A stretch of DNA of 64,000 nucleotides from Pseudomonas graminis (GTDB taxonomy: Bacteria; Pseudomonadota; Gammaproteobacteria; Pseudomonadales; Pseudomonadaceae). Of the stretch, positions 47,511 through 56,301 are shown in pieces; the stretch's first letter is position 1; every line of letters starts with the position of its first letter. The translations under genes and the position numbers were made by a program. The stretch is taken from contig NZ_MTSB01000022.1 in the NCBI RefSeq assembly GCF_002093745.1, positions 1-64,000 on the forward strand. The letters run 5' to 3'. A model generated the notes under the pieces. That model was not told the DNA's origin and made no database searches. It saw only the letters and a program-made list of their open reading frames with translations.

Positions 47511-48086
47511 TCAGAAATTCATGCCGAAGGAATTGGCCACAGCTTTCAAGCCACCGGCATAACCCTGGCCTACTGCACGAAACTTCCACTCGCCAGCGTT
47601 GCGGTACAGCTCGGCAAACACCATTGCAGTTTCGGTCGAAGCATCTTCTGCCAGGTCGTAGCGAACAACTTCAGAGCCTGACTTTTCGTTCAGGACGCGA
47701 ATGAACGAGCCGCCCACCTGCCCGAAGTTCTGCTTGCGGCTGTCGGCATCGTGAATGGTCACGACGAAAACAACCTTATCGACATCGGCTGGCACGCGGG
47801 TCAGATCAACCTTGAGCACTTCATCATCGCCGTCGCCAGCACCCGTGCGGTTGTCGCCGGTGTGCTCGACAGAACCGTCGGCGCTCTTGAGCTGGTTGTA
47901 GAAAATGAAGTCAGCTTCACTGCGGACTTTGCCATTGGCACCCAACAGGAATGCGCTGGCGTCCAGGTCGAACTCCTGGCCGTCAGTGGCACGCGGATCC
48001 CAGCCCAGACCGATCAGTACATTGGTCAGGGTCGGGTCGGTTTTCGACAGCGAAAGGTTGCCACCTTTTTGCAGAGTCAAAGCCAT
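47511..48086 (-). CDS. terD: TerD family protein (first of two tandem copies)
   Basis: A 191-residue TerD protein, clearly paralogous to the next gene downstream. It has [16 protein letters not shown], the Ca2+-binding loop [13 protein letters not shown] and the closing [20 protein letters not shown] and [10 protein letters not shown]. In enteric ter operons the two neighbours are called TerD and TerE; which of these two corresponds to which cannot be settled by eye. All acidic ligand positions are kept, so both copies should be functional. It lies 27 bases after terC. Confidence 0.95.
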   Translation of the reverse strand: MALTLQKGGNLSLSKTDPTLTNVLIGLGWDPRATDGQEFDLDASAFLLGANGKVRSEADFIFYNQLKSADGSVEHTGDNRTGAGDGDDEVLKVDLTRVPADVDKVVFVVTIHDADSRKQNFGQVGGSFIRVLNEKSGSEVVRYDLAEDASTETAMVFAELYRNAGEWKFRAVGQGYAGGLKAVANSFGMNF

Positions 48087-48113
48087 GATTCGTTTATCTC
48101 CTTTATCCAGTGT

Positions 48114-49148
48114 TTACGCTTTTTCTTCGGCGGGTTCTTCTTTACCCGGGAAGAGCAGGCTGGCGACGATACCGATGATCAACACGACAACTACAACCAG
48201 CAGGCTGGCGTTGGCGCTGATCTCGTAACCGTGATGGAACAAGTGGTTGGTCGCGTTCAGGCCCAGCTTGATGGCGATGAAGAACAGCAAGGCAATAACC
48301 GCTTTCTCCAGATGCACCAGGTAACGCTTGAGGGCTTCAAGTACGAAGTAGAGCGTACGCAGACCGAGAATCGCGAACAGCATGGCCGAGAACACGATCA
48401 GTGGCTCGCGGCTCACGGCGATGATTGCAGGCACGGAATCGAACGCGAACAGCACGTCGGAGATTTCAGCCACAACCAGACACAGGAACAGCGGGGTCGC
48501 AAACAGAGCGCCCTTGGCGGCCAGAGTGATGCCGGCGTTTTCAGGCTTTTTGACTTCTTCTTCCAGCACCGAGCGACGCACGAAGAAGTTGCTGCCGTGC
48601 AGTTTTGGCCACACCGGGAACAGTTTCTTGGCGAAGCGGTACGCCATGTGTTGCGAGTAATCGACTTCTTCGTCGTCGTCATCGCCCGCTCTGAGCATCA
48701 TGATGGCTGTCCAGGCAACGATGACCGCGAACACCACCTCGACCCACGGACCCAGCGCCAGCAGGCCTGTACCGATGGCGACGAAGATGCCGCGGAAAAC
48801 GATGGCACCGATGATGCCCCAGTACAGGACACGGTGGCGCAAGCCATCCGGAATCTTGAACCAGGAGAACAACGCCATGAACACGAACAGGTTGTCGACG
48901 CTCAGCACTTTTTCCAGCGCATAACCGGTCACGAACAGGGTGGCAACTTCAGAGCCGTGCTGCACGTACAGGAAACCGGCGAAAGCCAGCGAAATGGCGA
49001 CCCAGAAAATCGACCATGCCGAGGCTTGCGCGAGGGTGATCGGCTTGTTTCCGCGGTGGGAAAACATGTCGATGGCCATGGCCGTGATGGCCAGACCGAC
49101 GAAAACCGCCATCGTGAGTGGAGGGAAGCCTAGAGAGGTGCTTTCCAT
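48114..49148 (-). CDS. terC: TerC family integral membrane protein
   Basis: A 344-residue membrane protein with about nine spans. TerC family hallmarks are visible: acidic residues inside membrane helices (ITAMAIDMF near residue 24, EKVLSVDNLFVF near 80 and FAFDSVPAIIAVS near 240). A soluble acidic loop (DDDDEEVDYSQ) splits the helices. TerC-family proteins have been linked to metal ion export, including manganese, and anchor TerD and TerB proteins. AAGGAA precedes the ATG. It sits between terB and terD in the operon. Confidence 0.95.
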   Translation of the reverse strand: MESTSLGFPPLTMAVFVGLAITAMAIDMFSHRGNKPITLAQASAWSIFWVAISLAFAGFLYVQHGSEVATLFVTGYALEKVLSVDNLFVFMALFSWFKIPDGLRHRVLYWGIIGAIVFRGIFVAIGTGLLALGPWVEVVFAVIVAWTAIMMLRAGDDDDEEVDYSQHMAYRFAKKLFPVWPKLHGSNFFVRRSVLEEEVKKPENAGITLAAKGALFATPLFLCLVVAEISDVLFAFDSVPAIIAVSREPLIVFSAMLFAILGLRTLYFVLEALKRYLVHLEKAVIALLFFIAIKLGLNATNHLFHHGYEISANASLLVVVVVLIIGIVASLLFPGKEEPAEEKA

Positions 49149-49174
49149 TTAACTGCGTTCCTTAGGGTAAAAAA

Positions 49175-49624
49175 TTACAGGTCGAAATCAGACGGGTTCA
49201 GGCCAAGCTCTCGGCAGATCGTGCGGCAGACTTCCCGCTCTTTCTCATCGAAGCTGCCATCTGCACCACCGATAGCACAGCAGACGCGCACCAACAGGCG
49301 GGAGGCATCTTCTTTCTTCTTGATCTTGCCGATGGTTTTCAACGCTTCGGCACGGCCAATTTCATAATCGAATTCAAACTTGGAGCAGGCTTCCTGGAAG
49401 CCTTGGATGACCTCCTTCATGTCAAAGACCTTCAGTTCCTGAGAGTTCTGAATGAAGCCGGCCATTTTCTGCTTTTCACTGGAGCTGATGTCGCCGTCAG
49501 CGGCAGACACCAAAGCACAACCGGACACCACAGCGTCCATGAATTCACGATTCTTGAACTTCGAAACTTCAGTTGCCAGCTTGTCGCGGGCCGCTGTCGC
49601 GTTTGTTTTCAACCAGTCCAGCAT
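49175..49624 (-). CDS. terB: TerB family metal-binding protein
   Basis: A 149-residue helical protein with two TerB acidic motifs: ALVSAADGDISSSEKQKM near residue 38 and AIGGADGSFDEKERE near residue 118. These acidic turns bind divalent metal in the family. TerB is cytoplasmic or membrane-associated and is reported to connect TerC with other Ter proteins. Length and motif spacing are normal. It lies 26 bases before terC in the operon. Confidence 0.95.
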   Translation of the reverse strand: MLDWLKTNATAARDKLATEVSKFKNREFMDAVVSGCALVSAADGDISSSEKQKMAGFIQNSQELKVFDMKEVIQGFQEACSKFEFDYEIGRAEALKTIGKIKKKEDASRLLVRVCCAIGGADGSFDEKEREVCRTICRELGLNPSDFDL

Positions 49625-49675
49625 GTCTATCTCCCATGAGGCGGCACAGCCAGCCCAGAAATTCCACGGTGTTGT

Positions 49676-50929
49676 TTACTTGGAGCCAGCGGCCCAGCGC
49701 ATGCCCCAGCCATAGGCCTTGTCCATATTGCTGTGGCCGTTGTGGAAATCAACCCGGCGCGTCACTTTGACCGCACCGTTGTCATTCTCCAGCAAGGCGA
49801 TTGCGCACATGCCCTGACGCCCGCCCTCTTCGTTGAGGCGGACCTCGATCGGGGGCTGGCCCGGCGCATGAATGGTGACAACTCCGTCTGTCTCTTTCCA
49901 GTTTGGCGCGCCTTCGTAAATGAAGGCATAGACCAGAATTCGACGAATCTTGTTCCAGTGAGCGCCATTGATGTGCAACCACTCACCGTCGCTGATAGAG
50001 CCGGTGCGGTCGTCACCCATCAATTTGATGAAAGGCTCGGTATTGAGTGAACCGAACGAGTTGCCCAGCGCCTGAACAGCGCCTTTGGCGCCGTCCTGCA
50101 ATTCGAAGAGGCAGCCTACATCAAGGTCGATGGCATTGCTCTTTTTCATCGAGAAGAAGCCGCCGCCTTTGCTGTCGTTACGGCGGTTCCAGTTCAGGTT
50201 GACGCGAATCTCGCCGAAACCGGCGCTGGATTTTTCCAGGCTGATCGACGCCCGGGTCTTGTCCAGTGTGATCTTGCTCAGGTTGACGGTCGACCTGGCT
50301 GCAGGAGCGGGCGCAGGCGCAGGTGCAGGTGCAGGTGCAGGTGCAGGTGCAGGTGCAGGTGCAGGTGCAGGTGCAGGTGCAGGTGCAGGTGCAGGTGCAG
50401 GTGCAGGTGCAGGTTGATCCTGGGGCGCGGCGACTTCAACGCCAAAGTTTTTCGCCAGAGGCTCAAGCCCGCCTGCAAACCCCTGCGCCACACAGCGGAA
50501 TTTCCAGGCGCCCTGACGCAGGTAGAACTCGCCCAGAATCAGCGCGGTTTCTTTCATGCCGTTCGTAGGGATATCGGCTTCGATACCCCCGGTAATGTTC
50601 AGGGCCAGACGCGACACACTGCCAAAGCTGGCTTTGTTTTCGTAGATGGTCGCCGTCAGGGCAACCTTCTCGATGACGGCATCCAGACGGCTCGGGTCAA
50701 GACTGAACACCGCACGACCCGCCGACGCTTCCGTCTGCTGGACCGCGCCGCCGTTAACGCTTTTCTGGCCGTAGAAACACATGTCCTGATCGCCGCGCAC
50801 CTTGCCGGAGCTGGTGAGCAGAAATGCAGACACATCGATGTCTGCGTCCGCCAGCGGTGAGTAAATGATCTCTACCGTCAAAGGACCGGTAGCGACTGGC
50901 GCGTTGGCGCCCGGGACAAGTTGGGTCAT
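49676..50929 (-). CDS. terA: Double-TerD protein with Pro-Ala repeat linker (TerA-like)
   Basis: A 417-residue protein with two TerD-type domains (about residues 1-165 and 213-417). The first has SAFLLTSSGKVRGDQDMCFYG and ETALILGEFYLRQGAWKFRCVA; the second has a DLDVGCLFEL strand and MGDDRTGSISDGEWLHING. This double architecture is that of TerA. The linker (about 175-212) is an almost pure Ala-Pro repeat encoded by a perfect hexanucleotide microsatellite (50319-50414). Its start overlaps the stop of the terZ-like gene (ATGA), so the two are co-translated. Confidence 0.88.
   Translation of the reverse strand: MTQLVPGANAPVATGPLTVEIIYSPLADADIDVSAFLLTSSGKVRGDQDMCFYGQKSVNGGAVQQTEASAGRAVFSLDPSRLDAVIEKVALTATIYENKASFGSVSRLALNITGGIEADIPTNGMKETALILGEFYLRQGAWKFRCVAQGFAGGLEPLAKNFGVEVAAPQDQPAPAPAPAPAPAPAPAPAPAPAPAPAPAPAPAPAPAPAARSTVNLSKITLDKTRASISLEKSSAGFGEIRVNLNWNRRNDSKGGGFFSMKKSNAIDLDVGCLFELQDGAKGAVQALGNSFGSLNTEPFIKLMGDDRTGSISDGEWLHINGAHWNKIRRILVYAFIYEGAPNWKETDGVVTIHAPGQPPIEVRLNEEGGRQGMCAIALLENDNGAVKVTRRVDFHNGHSNMDKAYGWGMRWAAGSK
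50313..50414. repeat. Hexanucleotide microsatellite (GCAGGT)16 inside terA
   Basis: One GCAGGC (50313-50318) and then sixteen perfect GCAGGT units (50319-50414) encode Ala-Pro pairs on the minus strand. The 6-base unit keeps the reading frame, so gain or loss of units would change linker length only. Confidence 0.97.
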
Positions 50930-51519
50930 CCGCGTATGGCTCCGATGGCCAGGTCAACCAGGTCCTCGGCAGTGCGGCCATTGGTGACCTTGCCCACTGC
51001 GGTGAAATCCCAGCCCGCAGGCGTGCGCGACAAGTAGGACATCACCACGCCGGTGTGCTGGCCTTTTTCAGGCAGATCGAAGCGGCCCAGCTCGTTACGG
51101 CTGCCCATGTCCACGATGCGGCAATAGGCATTGGCGACTTTTTCGAAGTTCTGACCGGTGAACGAGTTCACGGTAAACACCAGGTAGCTGACGGTAGCAG
51201 GCAGCTTTTCCAGGTCGATGTTGATGGTCTCGTCATCGCCAGCACCTTCGCCGGTGCGGTTGTCGCCGGAGTGAACAATGGCACCATCACGCGACTGCAG
51301 TTGGCGGAACCAGACCAGATCGACGCGATTTTTGTCAGCGTCGAGCATGATGCAGGATGCGTCCAGATCGATATCACCGCCGCCATCGCCGAGCAATTTA
51401 CCGAAAAAGCCACTGGCTTTTTCAGGGTCCCATCCCAGGCCCATACTGACTTTCTTGAGGCCGGTGCCAGCAGTTTTCTCGAGTGAGATCGTCTGGTTCT
51501 TTGCCAAAGTGAGTGCCAT
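50926..51519 (-). CDS. TerD family protein (TerZ-like)
   Basis: A 197-residue single-domain TerD protein. It has GLGWDPE, DIDLDASCIML, the Ca2+-binding loop GDNRTGEGAGDDE and the TGVVMSYLSRTPAGWDFTAVG end motif. An insert after GWDP (KASGFFGKLLGDGGG) is longer than in TerD and TerE and resembles TerZ. The ATG at 51519 (MALTLAKNQT) is chosen over the frame start at 51531. It leads the TerD-type part of the operon, directly after the HAD gene. Confidence 0.88.
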   Translation of the reverse strand: MALTLAKNQTISLEKTAGTGLKKVSMGLGWDPEKASGFFGKLLGDGGGDIDLDASCIMLDADKNRVDLVWFRQLQSRDGAIVHSGDNRTGEGAGDDETINIDLEKLPATVSYLVFTVNSFTGQNFEKVANAYCRIVDMGSRNELGRFDLPEKGQHTGVVMSYLSRTPAGWDFTAVGKVTNGRTAEDLVDLAIGAIRG

Positions 51520-51566
51520 TTTTCGCTCCATGTGGACGTCGGGATACAGATAAAAGTGTTACAGCC

Positions 51567-52313
51567 TCACCGGGTTGGCCCGTCTTTGCCATCAGGATTG
51601 TGTAACTTGGCGTTAACGGGGCCTTTATAACGGCCTCGACGCCACGTCGGGTGGAACAATCGCCAGTGCGCATCCTGAGCAGCGGCGAGCAGTTCGTGGT
51701 CACCCCGCGTGTCGCCCCAGGCACGAACCCGGAACTGCGTGAGCGGGCCGTAAACGCTTTCCAGGCGCGCCACTTTCGAGTCGCAACGGCAATTGCTGCC
51801 CTCGATCAACCCGGTCAGTTTGCCGTCGATGACTTCCAGGTTGGTGCCGATCAGCTCTACTTTCAAGCGATCAGCGAAGGGTTGCAGGACCATAGCAGGC
51901 GATGCTGAACATAGCGTGACAATGGCGCCCTTCTCGATTTCAGCCGCAATGGACTCCAATGCAGCCGGACGCATCAGGCGTTTCCAGTGAGACTGGCAGA
52001 AGGCTTCGGCCTTTTGCTGCAGCCACTGCACTTCAACGCCGCTCAAGAATGCCTTGATCAGACGGCCTTTGAGTTCATCGCGGGTCAGGCGTTTGGCCAG
52101 GTAGCCAATGCTCGGCAAGACCAGTCGGGCCATGCGCATGGAAAAAGCACGCTGCCCGAAAGCGAATTTGAGAAAAGGGACAAAGCTGTCATGCCGGGTG
52201 ATGGTCCCGTCGAAATCGAACACCGCCAGCAAGCGTTGTTCCACTTCGATTTCAAGATCAGGTCCTACAGGTTCGATATCCGGTTCTACAGTTTCAAGGT
52301 CAGGTTCTATCAT
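51567..52313 (-). CDS. HAD-superfamily (IB-type) hydrolase of the ter locus
   Basis: A 248-residue phosphatase-like protein resembling phosphoserine phosphatase. All four HAD motifs are visible: VFDFDGT (nucleophile Asp), TLCSASP, the lysine in CDSKVARLES and AWGDTRGDHELL. The helical cap lies between about residues 45 and 120. The first 24 residues are an acidic, Pro-rich extension of three 7-residue repeats, unusual for this family. It starts right after the CitE-like gene stop (adjacent bases 52313/52314). The substrate is unknown; a phosphorylated intermediate of the ter metabolite pathway is a plausible guess. Confidence 0.88.
   Translation of the reverse strand: MIEPDLETVEPDIEPVGPDLEIEVEQRLLAVFDFDGTITRHDSFVPFLKFAFGQRAFSMRMARLVLPSIGYLAKRLTRDELKGRLIKAFLSGVEVQWLQQKAEAFCQSHWKRLMRPAALESIAAEIEKGAIVTLCSASPAMVLQPFADRLKVELIGTNLEVIDGKLTGLIEGSNCRCDSKVARLESVYGPLTQFRVRAWGDTRGDHELLAAAQDAHWRLFHPTWRRGRYKGPVNAKLHNPDGKDGPTR
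52245..52307. repeat. Three 21-bp tandem repeats at the HAD gene start
   Basis: On the minus strand, units starting GAACCTGACCTTGAA, GAACCGGATATCGAA and GGACCTGATCTTGAA are about 70-80 per cent alike. They encode EPDLETV, EPDIEPV and GPDLEIE. Confidence 0.8.
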
Positions 52314-53264
52314 CTAGCTAACTGCCTCAGCGAGTCGAATGCTGGCATCCATGATCGAAGCGGGTGTGGGTAACACTCCGTGCCATTTGGCGCGCTCCAT
52401 GATGTGGGTTGCCCATTTGTAATGGGTCGCCGGTTCACACATAGCATCGTTGTACTTGAACACGGCGGGGGCCACAGAGTTCAAAATCATCCGGGCGGAG
52501 TTCATGTCCTCCAGACTGACGCGTAGTGCATTCTGAATGATATTGACCTGCGAGGGGTGAATTGCCGTCTTTCCGACCAATCCATTGGTGATATCAAGCG
52601 CCAGTTCCTGCTCCAGAATGTCCGGTGTGGCCAGTTGCTCGAATACCGGCGCCGTCAGCGCAAACCCTTGAGCACCCATAACGCCGGCCAGCATGGGAAT
52701 GACATAACCCATTGGCGTCGAATACAGCGTCATGGCCGGGTTGCGGCGCAAACCCAGGCAACCCATCAGGTCATTGCCGCCAATGCGCAACGCAATGATC
52801 CGCTCGTGCAGGCTGGCTTTCAACGCCTGCCCCAGTTCGACCATAGCGGTCGGGTTGAATACTTCCGGCGTTTCCAGTGTCGGCATCAAGGCCAGTGCCG
52901 GATTGGTCACCGCCTGCTCCCAGCGGGTCAGGGTGCTCAGCGACAACTTGGGGACGACAAAGCCGTCAACGTGCGACATCAGCGGCCAGTCGTTGAGAAT
53001 GCGCGCCATTTCAGCGTCTCGAGGGCGCACGAACAACAGCGGACCATTGGCCGGACGCCCCCCGCGATCCTGAATGCGGGTCAGCACCTGGCGAAGGTTG
53101 AGCAGCGCAGTTTCGACATCAATCAGGGCGACCGCGTCTTCAAGACAGACCACCAGCGAACGCAGCTCGGGAATCTTCTCGCCGAATACCACATCGATAA
53201 TGTCGTCACGGGTGGCGGGCATGTACAGCGTTGCCCCCAGCGCGTAAGGCGAAAACAAGGCCAT
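52314..53264 (-). CDS. CitE-like aldolase/lyase (HpcH/HpaI family) of the ter locus
   Basis: A 316-residue TIM-barrel protein of the citrate-lyase-beta type. The metal/substrate region includes LVVCLEDAVALID near residue 40 (acidic ligands) and a central RIGGNDLMGCLGLRR. AIHPSQVNIIQNAL, the family's usual C-terminal motif, lies near residue 235. Members cleave or form C-C bonds with acyl-CoA or keto acids; the substrate here is unknown. It shares one base with the upstream StiP-family gene (TAATG), showing tight coupling in the presumed biosynthetic operon. Confidence 0.88.
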   Translation of the reverse strand: MALFSPYALGATLYMPATRDDIIDVVFGEKIPELRSLVVCLEDAVALIDVETALLNLRQVLTRIQDRGGRPANGPLLFVRPRDAEMARILNDWPLMSHVDGFVVPKLSLSTLTRWEQAVTNPALALMPTLETPEVFNPTAMVELGQALKASLHERIIALRIGGNDLMGCLGLRRNPAMTLYSTPMGYVIPMLAGVMGAQGFALTAPVFEQLATPDILEQELALDITNGLVGKTAIHPSQVNIIQNALRVSLEDMNSARMILNSVAPAVFKYNDAMCEPATHYKWATHIMERAKWHGVLPTPASIMDASIRLAEAVS

Positions 53265-54358
53265 TAGCTGAGACTCCGAATGATGGTCACTGCCCGATAA
53301 GGCCCCAGAACATCGCCGACTTCTTCGACGGGAATTCCCGCCTTCTCGGTCAGGTGCAGCAGCAATTGCACGTCGCTGTCGGCCAGGTTGCGGACCAGCA
53401 CGTGATCCGGCACACGGCGCATCACCGCCCGGGTCGCCTCGGCGATGCCCGGTTTGACGCGATTGAGATTATTGATGCCGAAGCGTTCGGCCAGACGGTC
53501 GATCACCTGTGACGCGGCAGCGTTAAGCCCGCTGCGTTGCGACGGCGTCCAGGGGGACAGCGTCAGCGTTGAACGCTTTTGACGGCGCAGGCGCTCGATC
53601 TGTTCAATAAAAGAACGGGTGACGTCGTGGCCCTGCAACTGCCCGTACACCACACAGCCATGCAACCCGCCGTCCGCCGGCCAGATGGAACGCGACACCA
53701 GCCCGGAGACCGTTGCGCCGAGGATGCCTGAAGGAATCACCCAATCCTCTGCGGAAGCCGCCAGCCAGGCACAGCCACAGGGATCAGCCAGCACCACCAG
53801 CCGCGGGTCTGCGGGGAAACGCGCATCCCCTGCCAGACTGCGCCGGATCTCCCCGGAGATAGCGCCTTTCCCGGTCCAGCCATCGACAAACACGATGTTC
53901 TGCGCGCCGTGAGCCTGAACGATGGCTTCCAGCGCCACGTTGTCGATGCCGCGGTCACGCACGATGCTGATGCCGTAATGATGCGCTTCACGGCCCAGTT
54001 CGATCAGCGCCCGACGCAGCAGCACGCCCAGCGGCAGGCCGGCACGCACGAACGACACCAGAATGATTTCAGGCCCGGTACATTGCCGGTCAAGTGCCTG
54101 CGCCAAGGCCTGGACATCATAGGCCATGCGCTCGCCGTTCTGACTGAGCGCCCGCTCATACAACGCTTGATGAGCAGCGCTTGGGGCGGACTCCTCGCTG
54201 ATCATTTCCGAATAATGTTTTTGCCGTGTCTGGATCAGGCGTTCCTTATCCTCGACACGAGTGGTCTGTATCTGGACGCTGCGCAACAGAAAATGCACGT
54301 CATCGGCCAGATAACTGCCACTGCCGACGGTATCGAGCCCGTGAACGGGATCACTCAT
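53264..54358 (-). CDS. StiP-family (phosphoribosyltransferase-like) protein
   Basis: A 364-residue protein of the family annotated as cysteine protease StiP, which published analysis of ter systems placed with the phosphoribosyltransferase fold. Conserved parts are EIILVSFVRAGLPLGVLLRRAL (about residue 85), the VFVDGWTGKGAISGEIRRSL strand-loop and VLADPCGCAWLAAS. The VDGWTGKG loop resembles a PRPP-binding loop. Protease activity is not supported by any motif I can see. The ATG at 54358 overlaps the upstream HAD gene by 8 bases; the longer frame to 54598 is inside that gene. Confidence 0.85.
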   Translation of the reverse strand: MSDPVHGLDTVGSGSYLADDVHFLLRSVQIQTTRVEDKERLIQTRQKHYSEMISEESAPSAAHQALYERALSQNGERMAYDVQALAQALDRQCTGPEIILVSFVRAGLPLGVLLRRALIELGREAHHYGISIVRDRGIDNVALEAIVQAHGAQNIVFVDGWTGKGAISGEIRRSLAGDARFPADPRLVVLADPCGCAWLAASAEDWVIPSGILGATVSGLVSRSIWPADGGLHGCVVYGQLQGHDVTRSFIEQIERLRRQKRSTLTLSPWTPSQRSGLNAAASQVIDRLAERFGINNLNRVKPGIAEATRAVMRRVPDHVLVRNLADSDVQLLLHLTEKAGIPVEEVGDVLGPYRAVTIIRSLS

Positions 54359-55109
54359 GTGCGGCTCCGACAAACATTTTCGCCAACTGGCTGCGGGCAG
54401 GCGTCGCCCACCAGTGGCACTCGTCCATGAAGCCCAGGTCGGTGATGCTGTCGCCAAAACCCAGTACCGGACGCTCGCCGTTGATCGCCCTGTCGCGGCG
54501 CAGCCATTCCTGCACGGCGTAACGCTTGGCCAGACCGTCAGGCAGAAATGCCAGGTTGTTGCCATTACCGTGAATGTGCATGCCTTCGAGCAGGCCACGG
54601 GCCTGAACTTCGGCCAGCACCTGCGTCAGGATGCCGTCATCGCTTTCGTTGTGCTTGGTCACGACGTAATGGAACAGTTGCGCCTCTTCGACCACCCAGC
54701 CGCGTAACGAAAAGCCCAGTTCCTGACCGATGGCCAGCGTGGTGGCAGACAACTCATGCAGGCGCGACTGATAGCCGGCCAGGGTCTGCTTCATCTGCTC
54801 GTTCCAGTCATGATCCAGTCGCCCCATGACGTCGAGCATCACGCCACCGTGCGAACAGATCGCGCCGGCAGTGAACGGCAACCTGACCCGGCTGTAGGCC
54901 TCGACACTGCGTGCGGTCACCGGCACCACATCGGAGTGGGCCAGCAACCAATGGGCGAACGACTTCTGCACGTTGGTCATGTAACCGTTGGCGTTACCGC
55001 TGATATCCAGCGTTGCGACGTGCTTTTCAATGTCGGCCGGTGTTTTGCGCGCGGTCTGGAACAGCGTGTCGTCCAGGTCGACGAAGATCAGCGGGCGGTC
55101 ATTACTCAT
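54351..55109 (-). CDS. HAD-superfamily (IIB-type, sucrose-phosphatase-like) hydrolase
   Basis: A 252-residue phosphatase-like protein. Motif I is VDLDDTLFQ, motif II is VVPVTARSVEAYSR, and motif IV is GFGDSITDLGFM, with a C2-type cap in between. The catalytic aspartates are all present. It overlaps both neighbours by 8 bases (54351-54358 and 55102-55109), so it is translated with the phosphoribosyltransferase and StiP genes. The locus therefore encodes two different HAD phosphatases, consistent with two dephosphorylation steps or two substrates. Confidence 0.88.
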   Translation of the reverse strand: MSNDRPLIFVDLDDTLFQTARKTPADIEKHVATLDISGNANGYMTNVQKSFAHWLLAHSDVVPVTARSVEAYSRVRLPFTAGAICSHGGVMLDVMGRLDHDWNEQMKQTLAGYQSRLHELSATTLAIGQELGFSLRGWVVEEAQLFHYVVTKHNESDDGILTQVLAEVQARGLLEGMHIHGNGNNLAFLPDGLAKRYAVQEWLRRDRAINGERPVLGFGDSITDLGFMDECHWWATPARSQLAKMFVGAAHE

Positions 55110-56235
55110 CGCAGATCACCTCGGCGTTCAGCGCCTCGATCAGCTCGGCCGGCACGGCCTGCCTCGGGGTTTCGGTGCAGATCAGCACCCGGTCAAACTG
55201 ACCCGGTCGCACGTTGTAAAGGAAGTTGGGGATGCCCAGGCCGTAGTTGTCGGAGAACGACAGCGCGTGATCAATGGCGTGACCCAGCGCGATCGGTGAA
55301 CGGCTGGTGGAGCTGAAATGCACATCCGCGCCGGCTTTTTCCAGACGCTCGGCGAGCAGAAACGGACGCCAGACGAACTCGCTGGTGCCGACCACCAGCA
55401 CACGCTCGCCCTTACTGACCGCAAGGCCCGGTGCCAGGGTGTCGGCCACCGACAGCACGCCCATTCGGCCCCAGTCATTGGCGGTCACCAGAGGCCAGTC
55501 CCCCATCGCGACGGTGCCGACTTCCGGCATGTCCGGCAATGGCGCGCTGATGTCTTCGTAGAAGGAATACGAACCCTGCAACAGCGATACCTGCTCGGCC
55601 GACGCGCCCATTGACGTGCTGACCGCGCCCGCCGACCAGTCGGTGAGCACGCAGGTGACCACGCGCTCGACCTTGCTCAATCCTGCCTCGACCAGCGCTT
55701 GATGAAGATTGATGAAGGTCTTGCCAGTAGACGCCTCGTCATCGACCAGCACCAGCGAGCGCGCATTGAGCATCATCTCGCGCATCGCCGGGTCGGCAGG
55801 CAGATGAATCAGGTGGGCGCTGGCGTGACTGTGTTCTTCTTCAAAGCGGGCAAACAACTCGGTGCCGGTCGGATGGCGAGTGCTGACCAGGTACAACGCA
55901 TCGGGCCGCGTTGCGCTATAGGCACGATGCACGCCAGCGCCGAGTCCGACGGCGGTTTCGGCCATGCCGATGACCAGTACCGGGCCGGGCAGGTCGGCCG
56001 GGATCTTGCCGGCCAGGTCCTGAAAGCTTTTGAGCATCACACTCGGGCGCGCTGGAATATGACGACCCAGAACGCGTGACACGAACAGGAACGCGCGTTT
56101 GGGGTTACGCCGTTCAGCGAATCCAAATAGAGAGTCCGGGGCAATGGTGGACGAGTCGACGCTTACATCGAGGCGACCACGGAGCAGATCAGCACGAAGC
56201 CTTGTAGGGGTGGAAATAGCTGCGCTGCTGTCCAT
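55102..56235 (-). CDS. Phosphoribosyltransferase with TRSP domain
   Basis: A 377-residue protein. The N-terminal two-thirds is a PRTase fold with the PRPP-binding loop in LVLVDDEASTGKTFINLH (about residue 160) and an upstream VLVIGMAETAVGLGAGVH hood region. The last third resembles the TRSP domain found only with such PRTases in ter loci, including VLVVGTSEFVWRPFLLAERLE. Members are predicted to build or transfer a ribosyl unit in a nucleoside-like product. It lies 66 bases after the TerD-trypsin gene and overlaps the HAD gene. Confidence 0.88.
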   Translation of the reverse strand: MDSSAAISTPTRLRADLLRGRLDVSVDSSTIAPDSLFGFAERRNPKRAFLFVSRVLGRHIPARPSVMLKSFQDLAGKIPADLPGPVLVIGMAETAVGLGAGVHRAYSATRPDALYLVSTRHPTGTELFARFEEEHSHASAHLIHLPADPAMREMMLNARSLVLVDDEASTGKTFINLHQALVEAGLSKVERVVTCVLTDWSAGAVSTSMGASAEQVSLLQGSYSFYEDISAPLPDMPEVGTVAMGDWPLVTANDWGRMGVLSVADTLAPGLAVSKGERVLVVGTSEFVWRPFLLAERLEKAGADVHFSSTSRSPIALGHAIDHALSFSDNYGLGIPNFLYNVRPGQFDRVLICTETPRQAVPAELIEALNAEVICDE

Positions 56236-56301
56236 CGATAAATTCCTGAGTAACGGGGCCGCAGCCCCAGACGCCAGCCACCTGGGCTGGCAACACCGAC
56301 G

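Noticed and set aside
50313..50414. CRISPR-like array
   Set aside because: Units are 6 bases with no spacers; it is a microsatellite inside a gene.
50085..50417. Plus-strand frame ending in a long Ala-Gly repeat
   Set aside because: It is the complementary reading of the terA microsatellite.
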